Part shown: in pieces, positions 6,337 to 12,072 of the stretch
Layout: each line of letters starts with the position of its first letter
Position numbering within the stretch: position 1 is the stretch's first letter
Source of the DNA: Pseudomonadota bacterium
GTDB taxonomy: Bacteria; Pseudomonadota; Alphaproteobacteria; Caulobacterales; Caulobacteraceae
Length of the DNA: 17,745 nt
Assembly: GCA_023434265.1 (NCBI GenBank)
Contig: JAEYTA010000066.1
Span: 1-17,745 of the forward strand
Direction of reading: 5' to 3'
Notes under the pieces: model-generated
The model's database searches: none
The model's input: the letters and a program-made list of their open reading frames with translations, nothing else
Told to the model about the DNA's origin: nothing
Position numbers and translations under genes: made by a program

Positions 6337-7413
6337 TCAGTCGCCCTCGCGCCGGGCCGGGGCGTAGGCGTCGAGCGTCTCCAGCAGGGTGGCGATCAGG
6401 CCGCGTTCCTCCTCGCTCAGCTCCGGTCGCCAGATGTCGAAGATCAGCACGACACGGGTGCGGTCGCTCTGGTTGATGGCCTCGTGCTCGATGGTGTCGT
6501 CGAACACCCAGGCCTTGCCGCGCTCCCATTCGCGGGTCTCGTTGCCGACCCGGAAGCGGCAGCCGGGCGGCACGATCAGCGGCACGTGGCAGATCAGCCG
6601 CGTGTTCACGAAGCCGTGGTGCGGGCGGATGTGGGCCCCGGGCTTGAGCTGCGAGAACATGATCTGCGGCGAGCGGCCCTTGACCCGGCACAGGGGCGCG
6701 TCGGCCAGGGCGGCCATGGTGCGGGGGCAGCGGGCGGCGTGGGCGGTTTCGGCGCCGTCTTTCCACAGGAAGGCGCTGCTCCAGTCGAGACTGTCGATCA
6801 GGGCATAGCCGGGCTGGTTGGGCAGCCCGGGCGCGCTCTGCAGGTAAGGGGTGAAGCCGGCGTCCCCCTCGAGCAGGGCGTGCAGCTCGTCGGTCATGTC
6901 GTCGACCGCCGCCTCCAGCCGGTCGAGCCATGGGAAGTCGGCGCGGGGGTAGAACTGACGCGCCGGCAGCTCGGGGTAATAGAAGGCCTTCGGCTGCGGC
7001 ATGAAGGGTTGGCGCCGGCCCATCAGCAGGTCGAGGGCGTGGGTGAAGCGCGGGTCCGAGCGGCCCGGCTCGTAGCCGGCGGCGGACAGGGCGTCGGTCA
7101 GCTGGCGCCCCCGCTCGGCGATCAGACGATCACGGAAGGCGCGGGCGCGGGCGACGCCCCGCGCCACCTCCTGCGGCATGCCCGCCGCCCCCTGCCCGGC
7201 CCGCTGCAGCAGGGCGCCGTAGTAGAGGTTGGCCTCGCGCGCGGCCCCCTGTTCGGCCAGCAGGTCGGCCTTGGTGAGCAGGGCGCGCAGATCCTGCGGC
7301 CCGAGCTCCAGCGCCCGGTCCGCCGCGGCGTGCGCCGCGGCCGCGTCGCCGGCGCGGAGGGCGGCCATGGCCTGTTCGGCGAGGGCGTCGATGGTCGAAC
7401 GTTGCTGGGTCAT
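6337..7413 (-). CDS. TPR and aspartyl/asparaginyl beta-hydroxylase domain protein
   Basis: This 358-residue protein has an alanine-rich TPR-like helical N-terminus (about residues 8-75) and a 2-oxoglutarate/Fe(II) oxygenase domain of the aspartyl/asparaginyl beta-hydroxylase family (about 190-335). The iron site appears as His265 and Gly267 in RPHHGFVNTR and His310 in FDDTIEHEA. The family has a two-His facial site, with Gly where other oxygenases have Asp, and this is conserved here. Arg320, ten residues after His310, fits the 2-oxoglutarate-binding Arg. GNETREWERGKAWVFDD and FDIWRPELSEEE are further family matches. The ATG at 7413 has AGGA seven bases upstream. Substrates of bacterial members are mostly unknown. 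The TPR part may bind a protein partner. There is no signal peptide, so it is probably cytoplasmic. It is divergent from the toxin-antitoxin remnant. Confidence 0.9.
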   Translation of the reverse strand: MTQQRSTIDALAEQAMAALRAGDAAAAHAAADRALELGPQDLRALLTKADLLAEQGAAREANLYYGALLQRAGQGAAGMPQEVARGVARARAFRDRLIAERGRQLTDALSAAGYEPGRSDPRFTHALDLLMGRRQPFMPQPKAFYYPELPARQFYPRADFPWLDRLEAAVDDMTDELHALLEGDAGFTPYLQSAPGLPNQPGYALIDSLDWSSAFLWKDGAETAHAARCPRTMAALADAPLCRVKGRSPQIMFSQLKPGAHIRPHHGFVNTRLICHVPLIVPPGCRFRVGNETREWERGKAWVFDDTIEHEAINQSDRTRVVLIFDIWRPELSEEERGLIATLLETLDAYAPARREGD

Positions 7414-7488
7414 GCCCGCTTCCTAGCCGTGCGGCGGTCCGGCCTTCAAGGGCAAGGCGGCGAGGCCGGAGTCGCGGCGCGCCACCGG

Positions 7489-7518
7489 TTTCCGCTTGCC
7501 TTCGCCGCGCGTTATGAT
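7489..7518 (+). promoter_or_regulatory. Candidate promoter for the MNT gene, possibly leaderless
   Basis: A good -10 hexamer, TATGAT, lies at 7513-7518, with a weak -35-like TTTCCG at 7489-7494 (spacer 18). Transcription would begin near the ATG at 7525, and I see no ribosome binding site before that ATG. This fits a leaderless mRNA, which alphaproteobacteria use often. The 7414-7524 interval is the divergent regulatory region shared with the hydroxylase gene and contains no gene. Confidence 0.35.
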
Positions 7519-7524
7519 GCGGCC

Positions 7525-7809
7525 ATGACCCGCGACGAGTTGCTGGAAAGGCTGCGCGAACTGAAGCCCTGGCTCGAGGCCCAGGGCATCGTCAACGTGC
7601 GCCTGTTCGGCAGCTACGCCCGCGACGAGGCGGGGCCGGACAGCGATGTGGATCTGCTGGTGGAAACGTCGAGGCCGATGGGACTGGAGTTCCTGACGAA
7701 CGAGCGACTGCTTGGGGAGCGCTTGGGCCTGCCCGTCGAGTTCTGCTCCATCAGCGTCATGAGCGATCGCGTAAAGGCCAAGGTCGAGGCCGATCTTGTC
7801 GCTGTCTGA
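7525..7809 (+). CDS. MntA-like minimal nucleotidyltransferase (antitoxin of an MNT/HEPN pair)
   Basis: This 94-residue minimal nucleotidyltransferase has the exact GS-X10-DXD pattern: Gly29-Ser30, then Asp41 and Asp43 in GSYARDEAGPDSDVDLLV. In characterised MntA/HepT systems the MNT protein modifies a tyrosine in the RX4HXY motif of the HEPN toxin with AMP units and so neutralises it. The third carboxylate position reads VEFCS with Glu72 rather than the more usual Asp, which might still bind metal. The start is ATG at 7525. The reading frame is open far upstream, but that part is antisense to the hydroxylase gene and is not coding. The last 14 bases overlap the TTG start of the partner. The local base composition looks less GC-rich than its neighbours, consistent with acquisition by transfer. 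Confidence 0.9.
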   Translation: MTRDELLERLRELKPWLEAQGIVNVRLFGSYARDEAGPDSDVDLLVETSRPMGLEFLTNERLLGERLGLPVEFCSISVMSDRVKAKVEADLVAV

Positions 7810-8145
7810 CCCGCGCGATCTGGAAAGACTGGATGCCATGCTCGACGCCGCCGAGCGCATCGCCCGATATGTGGACGGCCTGTCGAAGGAACAATTCCTC
7901 GCCAGAGAGATCACCTACGATGCGATGTGTCTTAACCTCGTGCGGTTTGGAGAGGGCGCGAACTCCCGACGGACCGGACGAAAGCCCAATTGCCCTCGAT
8001 CCCGTGGCCGGATGTGGTGATGATGCGGAACCGTATCGCGCACGGCTACAAGAGCCTCGACGAACAGATCATCTGGCGGACGGCGGTCGAAAGCGTCCCT
8101 GAACTGGCGCAGGCTATCCGGGACGCGATCGGGCCGGCTTCCTGA
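7796..8145 (+). pseudogene. HepT-like HEPN toxin (DUF86), frameshifted
   Basis: The first part starts at TTG 7796 and reads 74 residues to a stop at 8018-8020. Its beginning matches HepT/DUF86: SLSDPRDLERLDAMLDAAER, then YVDGLSKEQFLAREITYDAM and LVRFGEGAN. The family sequence then continues in another frame, as LPTDRTKAQLPSIPWPDVV and MRNRIAHGYKSLDEQIIW, to a TGA at 8143-8145. The switch lies at about 7955-7970 and equals loss of one base. The second part carries the catalytic RX4HXY motif (Arg codon 8026, His 8041, Tyr 8047), so the translated first part lacks the RNase active site. There is no slippery heptamer at the junction, so programmed frameshifting is unlikely. A sequencing error is the main alternative. 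The final TGA overlaps the next gene's ATG. Confidence 0.85.
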
Positions 8146-9323
8146 TGCTCCTACCCTTCTTCACCGCCCTGCGCGACGCCAAGGTTCCGGTGTCGATGAA
8201 GGAATGGCTCCATCTGATGGAGGCCATGGATCGGGACGTGGCCGGGCGGCGGGTGGACGACTTCTACCACCTGTCGCGGGCGGTGCTGGTCAAGGACGAG
8301 AAGCACTACGACCGCTTCGACCAGGTGTTCGGCAAGGTGTTCGCGGGGGTCGAGACGGTCGGCGCCGGCGAGGACCTGACCGCCGACATCCCCGAGGACT
8401 GGCTGCGGCTGCTGACCGAGAAATACCTGACCGACGAGGAGAAGGCGCAGATCGAGGCGCTGGGCGGGTTCGACAGGCTGATGGAGACGCTGAAGCAGCG
8501 TCTGGAGGAGCAGAAGGGCCGTCACGAGGGCGGGAGCAAGTGGATCGGCACCGGCGGGACCAGCCCGTTCGGCCACGGCGGCTACAATCCCGAGGGCGTG
8601 CGCATCGGCGGGCCGGGGCGGCAGGGGCGCGCGGTCAAGGTATGGGAGAAGCGCGAGTACCGGAACCTCGACGACAGCGTCGAGCTGGGCACGCGGAACA
8701 TCAAGGTGGCGCTGCGCCGGCTGCGGCGGTTCGCGCGGCAGGGCGCGGCCGACGAACTGGACATGGACGCCACCATCGACGGGACGGCGCGGCAGGGCTG
8801 GCTGGACATCCACATGCGCCCCGAGCGGCGCAACACGGTCAAGGTGCTGCTGTTCCTCGACATCGGCGGCTCGATGGATGCCCATGTGAAGATGTGCGAG
8901 GAGCTTTTCTCGGCCGCCCGCACCGAGTTCAAACACCTGGAGTTCTTCTACTTCCACAACTGCCTCTACGAGGGGGTGTGGAAGGACAATCGCCGGCGGC
9001 ACACCGAGCGGATCCCGACCTGGGACCTGCTGCACAAATACCCCGCCGACTGGCGCGCCATCTTCGTCGGCGACGCGACCATGAGCCCCTACGAGGTGAC
9101 CATGCCGGGCGGCTCGGTCGAGCACTGGAACGAGGAGGCCGGGGCGGTGTGGCTGAAACGGGCCACGCAGCAGTGGGACCGGGTGGCGTGGCTCAACCCC
9201 GCTCCGGAGCGCTACTGGGGCTATTCGCCGTCGGTCGGAATGATCCGGGAGCTGGTCGACGAGAGGATGTATCCGCTGACCCTCGAGGGCCTGGAGCGGG
9301 CGATGCGGGCGCTGGCGAAATGA
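8145..9323 (+). CDS. VWA-domain protein of the CoxE-like family
   Basis: This 392-residue cytoplasmic protein has no signal peptide or membrane segment. The N-terminal region starts with LPFFTALRDAKVPVSMKEW, typical of the CoxE-like group. The VWA domain contains the metal-site motif DIGGSMD (239-245). The standard DxSxS has Gly at the middle Ser position, which I recall as normal for this family rather than decay. Conserved blocks follow: LEFFYFHNCLYEGVWKDNRR, FVGDATMSPYEV and PGGSVEHWNEE. Such proteins usually act with a MoxR-type AAA+ ATPase as a chaperone pair for metal-centre or complex maturation. No MoxR gene is adjacent here. The start ATG makes a TGATG overlap with the frameshifted toxin gene, so expression may depend on that upstream unit or on an internal promoter. 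Confidence 0.9.
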   Translation: MLLPFFTALRDAKVPVSMKEWLHLMEAMDRDVAGRRVDDFYHLSRAVLVKDEKHYDRFDQVFGKVFAGVETVGAGEDLTADIPEDWLRLLTEKYLTDEEKAQIEALGGFDRLMETLKQRLEEQKGRHEGGSKWIGTGGTSPFGHGGYNPEGVRIGGPGRQGRAVKVWEKREYRNLDDSVELGTRNIKVALRRLRRFARQGAADELDMDATIDGTARQGWLDIHMRPERRNTVKVLLFLDIGGSMDAHVKMCEELFSAARTEFKHLEFFYFHNCLYEGVWKDNRRRHTERIPTWDLLHKYPADWRAIFVGDATMSPYEVTMPGGSVEHWNEEAGAVWLKRATQQWDRVAWLNPAPERYWGYSPSVGMIRELVDERMYPLTLEGLERAMRALAK

Positions 9324-9329
9324 GCTAGG

Positions 9330-9345
9330 CTGTTCGGCGGAACAG
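9330..9345 (+). repeat. Hairpin directly before a ribosome binding site
   Basis: CTGTTC at 9330-9335 pairs with GAACAG at 9340-9345 around a GGCG loop. The Shine-Dalgarno sequence GGAGGA begins at the next base, 9346. The hairpin could modulate or protect translation of the downstream small exported protein. There is no T-run, so it is not a terminator. Confidence 0.4.
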
Positions 9346-9355
9346 GGAGGACGCC

Positions 9356-9820
9356 ATGCTCGCCGTCGTCATCGCCGCGCTTCTGCAACAGGCCGCCGGC
9401 GGCCAGGTGGTCTGGGCGCCGCCCCCGATCCCGGACTCGGCGCGGACCGACCCCTACGGCTACGAGCGCGCGCAGTGCAGCCCGTTGATCCGCAGCCGGG
9501 AGGAATCGCTGGAAGCCTGTCAGGTCCGTGTTCGCGGCGTTCTGGCGGCCCATCTGGGCACCGCCCTGCCGGCCGGGCTGGCGCCCGGCGCCGCCCTGGA
9601 CAACTGCCGACGCGAGGCCGCCGGCGACGCCTATGCCCTGCAATGCGGCGCACCCGCGCGCGCCGATCGCGCGACCGCCGCGCTGGAGGAGCGGGTCTGC
9701 GAAACCCGGCCCCGGGCCCTGCCCGGCGGCGGCGTCGTCTGGGACGAGGAATGCCGCCGGGACAGCCGTCGCGACGACGAGGACGAGGGGCTGACGATCC
9801 GCTGGGGCGACCGGGACTGA
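9356..9820 (+). CDS. Small exported protein with six cysteines, unknown function
   Basis: This 154-residue protein belongs to no family I recognise. The N-terminus MLAVVIAALLQQAAGG looks like a short signal peptide, though without a basic residue. Six cysteines at positions 41, 55, 84, 97, 115 and 133 are spread through the mature part, an even number that would suit three disulfides in the periplasm. The C-terminus is strongly charged, with RRDSRRDDEDEG (about 134-145). The start is secure: GGAGGA is five to six bases before the ATG at 9356. It follows the VWA gene by 32 bases and is closed by an intrinsic terminator, so it is probably the last gene of that transcript. A periplasmic disulfide-stabilised protein is the best description. 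Confidence 0.75.
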   Translation: MLAVVIAALLQQAAGGQVVWAPPPIPDSARTDPYGYERAQCSPLIRSREESLEACQVRVRGVLAAHLGTALPAGLAPGAALDNCRREAAGDAYALQCGAPARADRATAALEERVCETRPRALPGGGVVWDEECRRDSRRDDEDEGLTIRWGDRD

Positions 9821-9832
9821 CGCCGGCGCACG

Positions 9833-9865
9833 AACGCCGCCCGCCGGAGGGGCGAGCGGCGTTTT
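9833..9865 (+). terminator. Intrinsic terminator, possibly bidirectional
   Basis: AACGCCGC (9833-9840) pairs with GCGGCGTT (9856-9863). An inner CGCC/GGCG pairing (9842-9845 with 9851-9854) extends the stem after one mismatch. The stem runs into TTTT at 9862-9865. It lies between the convergent small exported protein and CsbD genes. The T-run serves the plus strand best. Minus-strand use for csbD is possible but has only two Ts. Confidence 0.75.
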
Positions 9866-9881
9866 CGATCGGCCTCCGCGA

Positions 9882-10067
9882 TCAGTGGCGGTTGTCGTCG
9901 CGCAGGGTGTCCTTCAGGCCGCCGACGGCGTTCTGGACCTTGCCTTCGACCTGATCGGCCTTGCCTTCGGCCTTCAGCTTCTGGTCGCCGGTGAGGTCGC
10001 CGGCCGCCTCCTTCATCTTGCCGCCCATATGTTTGGCGGAGCCTTCGACGCGGTCGTGATCGGGCAT
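9882..10067 (-). CDS. CsbD family stress protein
   Basis: This 61-residue hydrophilic protein belongs to the CsbD family, known from Bacillus as a sigma-B general-stress protein and common among stress-induced genes of alphaproteobacteria. Its molecular function is unknown. The family pattern is clear: DRVEGSAKHMGGKMKEAAGD, GDQKLKAEGKADQVEGKVQN and VGGLKDTLRDD. It is rich in Lys, Gly and Ala, lacks Cys and Trp, and is predicted to be helical or loosely folded. The ribosome binding site AAGGAGG sits five bases before the ATG at 10067. A perfect EcfG/SigT-type promoter lies about 50 bases upstream, consistent with induction in the general stress response. It is transcribed alone and ends near the terminator at 9833-9865. 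Confidence 0.93.
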   Translation of the reverse strand: MPDHDRVEGSAKHMGGKMKEAAGDLTGDQKLKAEGKADQVEGKVQNAVGGLKDTLRDDNRH

Positions 10068-10117
10068 GGGAGCCTCCTTCGTGCGGCGCCGACGGAATGA
10101 CGGCGCTCCGGAAGGCC

Positions 10118-10143
10118 AACGGGCGGCCGCGGGGGGCCGTTCC
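10118..10143 (-). promoter_or_regulatory. EcfG/SigT-type general-stress promoter of csbD
   Basis: On the minus strand GGAAC (10143-10139) is followed after exactly 17 bases by CGTT (10121-10118). This is a full match to the alphaproteobacterial general-stress sigma factor consensus GGAAC-N16/17-CGTT. Transcription would start near 10110, giving a leader of about 43 bases that contains the AAGGAGG of csbD. The match lies in the short gap between the Nudix stop and csbD and faces a gene of a classical stress family. Confidence 0.8.
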
Positions 10144-10151
10144 CGCGCTGT

Positions 10152-10607
10152 TCAGCGGCGGCGGCGCAGCCAGGCGGCCACGGCCCAGGCGTGGGCGTCG
10201 TGGCGGAGGTCGTTGAGAGCGGTGTGGGGATGCAGCCAGACCAGCTCGTGATCGGCCTCGACCTTGGCGGCGGGATCGAGCGACAGGCGCTCGGCGATCC
10301 AGAAGCCGCCCACATTGTTGAGCGGCGTGCCGTCGGACCTGCGGAAATACTGGGCGGCCTCGGCGAAGCGTTCGACGGGACGCACGGCCATGCCGGTCTC
10401 CTCGACGAATTCGCGGACGAGCGCCTGTTCCTCGCTCTCGTCGCCGTCGACCGCGCCGCCCGGCAGGTCGTAGTAGCTGTGCGCGCCCCGCTCGACGCGG
10501 ACGCAGGCGAGGCGGGCGTCGTGGAAGACCAGGCCGAAGGCGGTCGGGCGGCGCGGGTAGTCGAGCCCGACCTCCGGCGTGCCGAACTGCAGGCGCGGAA
10601 GCGTCAC
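10152..10607 (-). CDS. Nudix hydrolase
   Basis: This 151-residue Nudix hydrolase splits nucleoside diphosphates linked to another group X; its substrate is unknown. The Nudix box is complete: Gly51, Glu57, then REFVEETGM at 65-73, matching GX5EX7REUXEEXGU. The N-terminal PTAFGLVFHDARLACVRVER and YYDLPGG are typical of the fold. Later residues LVWLHPHTAL form the usual last strand. The start is GTG at 10607, giving a GTGA overlap with the stop of the REC-kinase gene upstream, so translation is probably coupled. It is the last gene of the two-component operon. A role in hydrolysing a signalling nucleotide is attractive from the context but is not shown by the sequence. The longer open frame upstream is only an antisense-like shadow. 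Confidence 0.92.
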   Translation of the reverse strand: MTLPRLQFGTPEVGLDYPRRPTAFGLVFHDARLACVRVERGAHSYYDLPGGAVDGDESEEQALVREFVEETGMAVRPVERFAEAAQYFRRSDGTPLNNVGGFWIAERLSLDPAAKVEADHELVWLHPHTALNDLRHDAHAWAVAAWLRRRR

Positions 10608-11650
10608 AGGTCGAAGGCCAGACGGGCGCGCACGCCCTTGTGGGAGGGATCGAGTTCGACGGCCGAGCGCAGGCCGGCCGCCATGGCCGCGACGATCTTG
10701 CCGCCGAGGCCGGTGCCGCGCGGCTTGCCGTCGCCCATGCCGGGGCCGTCGTCCTCGACGGTGAGCAAGGCGCGGCTCTCGCCGTCCGGCTCGAGGATGA
10801 CCCGGATCTCGCCGCCCTCGCCGGGGCCGTAGGCGTATTTGGCCGCGTTGGTGACCAGCTCGGTGACGACGACGCCCAGCGACACGGCCTGATCGGTCGC
10901 CACGCGCATCGGCGCGGCCCGGAGCACGATGCGCGGAGCGTCGCCCGCGGGCCCGAGCGACTTGGCCAGCTCCTCGACCAGCCCCTGCAGGTATTCGTCC
11001 ATGGCCACCGAGGCCATGTCGCCCGAGGTGTAGAGGCGGCGATGGACGTGGGCGACGGCCTCGATGCGGGCCTGGGATTCGCGCAGGGCGGCGCGGGCGC
11101 CCTCGTCGGTCAGGTGGCGCAGCTGCAGCGACATGAAGCTGGAGACCAGCTGCAGGGAGTTGCCGACGCGGTGATTGACCTCGCGCAGCATGGCCTCGGC
11201 GCGGTCGCGGGCGATGCGGATCTCCTCCTGGGCCGCCTCGTGGGCGCGACGCAGGCGGCGGGCCTGCAGGGCGTGCTCCACGGCGTTGCGCAACAGGGTG
11301 GTGAAGTCCTCGGAGACATCCTTGATGACGTAGTCGGCGGCGCCGGCGCGCAGGGCGGCGACGGCGATGCGACCCTCCTGGGCGCCGGTGACGTAGACCA
11401 CCGGCGGGGCGTCCGGCAGGGCGACGATATCGGGGAGCACCTCGAGCCCCTCGCGGCCGGGCATGTAGTGGTCGAGGGCGACGACGTCGAAGGCGTCGGG
11501 CGCGGCGGTCAGGACATCCAGCCCCGCGTCGCCGTCCGGCGCGCAGGTGACCACGTAGCCGTGGCGCCCCAGCTCCTTCTCGACCAGCCGCGAGAGGCCG
11601 CGGTCGTCGTCGATGTAGAGCAGGCGAATGACCTCCCCCGCGGCCTTCAC
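10604..11650 (-). CDS. REC domain-HisKA_2 (HWE-like) sensor histidine kinase
   Basis: This 348-residue soluble hybrid has its receiver domain first. The REC domain (7-125) has acidic residues Asp14-16, phosphoacceptor Asp60 in ALDHYMPG, Thr88 in YVTGA and Lys110. A linker helix (130-155) leads to the HisKA_2 phosphotransfer motif REVNHRVGNSLQLVSSF, with His160. The ATPase domain has the N box ELVTNAAKY (Asn268), DDGPGMG (300-306) and GTGLGGK (312-318). There is no membrane segment. Presumably a partner kinase phosphorylates Asp60 to control the kinase module, whose target regulator is not in this window. The start is GTG at 11650, with a GTGA overlap with the response regulator gene. HWE/HisKA_2 kinases often act in the alphaproteobacterial general stress response, but a link to that here is only inference. 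Confidence 0.93.
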   Translation of the reverse strand: MKAAGEVIRLLYIDDDRGLSRLVEKELGRHGYVVTCAPDGDAGLDVLTAAPDAFDVVALDHYMPGREGLEVLPDIVALPDAPPVVYVTGAQEGRIAVAALRAGAADYVIKDVSEDFTTLLRNAVEHALQARRLRRAHEAAQEEIRIARDRAEAMLREVNHRVGNSLQLVSSFMSLQLRHLTDEGARAALRESQARIEAVAHVHRRLYTSGDMASVAMDEYLQGLVEELAKSLGPAGDAPRIVLRAAPMRVATDQAVSLGVVVTELVTNAAKYAYGPGEGGEIRVILEPDGESRALLTVEDDGPGMGDGKPRGTGLGGKIVAAMAAGLRSAVELDPSHKGVRARLAFDL

Positions 11651-12072
11651 TCGATCTCCGGCGCCTGCATGACCGAGAGGAAAAGCCCAAGCTGGCGAAT
11701 GGCTCCCGCAAAGCTTTCGTAGTCGACCGGCTTGGTGATGTAGACGTTGCAGCCGAGGTCGTAGCAGCGGTCGATCTCGAGCTTGTCGTCGGTGGTGGTC
11801 AGGACCACGACCGGGGCGCGACGCAGGCGCTCGTCGTTCTTCACCCGGGCGAGGATGTCGGTGCCCGACATGTCGGGCAGGTTCAGGTCGAGCAGGATGA
11901 GGAGCGGGCCGTTGTGGCGCACCTCGTCGCTGAACAGATAATCGAGCGCCGTCCCCCCGTCGGCGAAATGGGCGATCTCGTTGGCGATGTTGGCCCGCCG
12001 GATGTTCTTCTCGATCAGCTTGGCGTGGCCGAGGTCGTCCTCGACCATCACGATCTTGACGGAAGCGCTCAT
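11647..12072 (-). CDS. Single-domain response regulator (Rcp1-like)
   Basis: This 141-residue stand-alone receiver domain has no output domain. The acidic triad is Glu11-Asp12-Asp13, the phosphoacceptor Asp62 lies in LLDLNLPDMSG, the switch Thr is in VVLTTTDD (around 91-93) and Lys114 is in ITKPVDYESF. The LLDLNLPDMSG and CYDLGCNVYITKPV pattern resembles the Rcp1-type regulators that pair with phytochrome-like kinases. It starts at ATG 12072 with an ATGA overlap with the upstream kinase stop, and its own stop overlaps the next kinase's GTG. It is probably phosphorylated by the CHASE3 kinase and passes phosphate on or binds a protein target. A shuttle role between the two kinases of the operon is inferred from gene order only. 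Confidence 0.94.
   Translation of the reverse strand: MSASVKIVMVEDDLGHAKLIEKNIRRANIANEIAHFADGGTALDYLFSDEVRHNGPLLILLDLNLPDMSGTDILARVKNDERLRRAPVVVLTTTDDKLEIDRCYDLGCNVYITKPVDYESFAGAIRQLGLFLSVMQAPEIE

Noticed and set aside
6484..7524. Long open frame that would make the MNT gene a 441-residue protein
   Set aside because: The upstream part is antisense to the hydroxylase gene and low complexity. The MNT family is about 95 residues and starts at 7525.
7955..8020. Programmed ribosomal frameshift in the HepT gene
   Set aside because: No slippery heptamer, stimulating Shine-Dalgarno or stem-loop is evident at the junction. A simple one-base loss or a sequencing error is more likely.
8859..8879. Degenerate metal site in the VWA protein (DIGGS instead of DxSxS)
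   Set aside because: From memory the Gly variant is usual in this CoxE-like family, and all other conserved blocks are intact, so it is not evidence of decay.
10608..11711. A 519-residue frame fusing an arginine-rich protein to the Nudix domain
   Set aside because: The upstream part is an out-of-frame reading of the REC-HisKA_2 kinase gene on the same strand. The Nudix protein has its own GTG start with a GTGA overlap.
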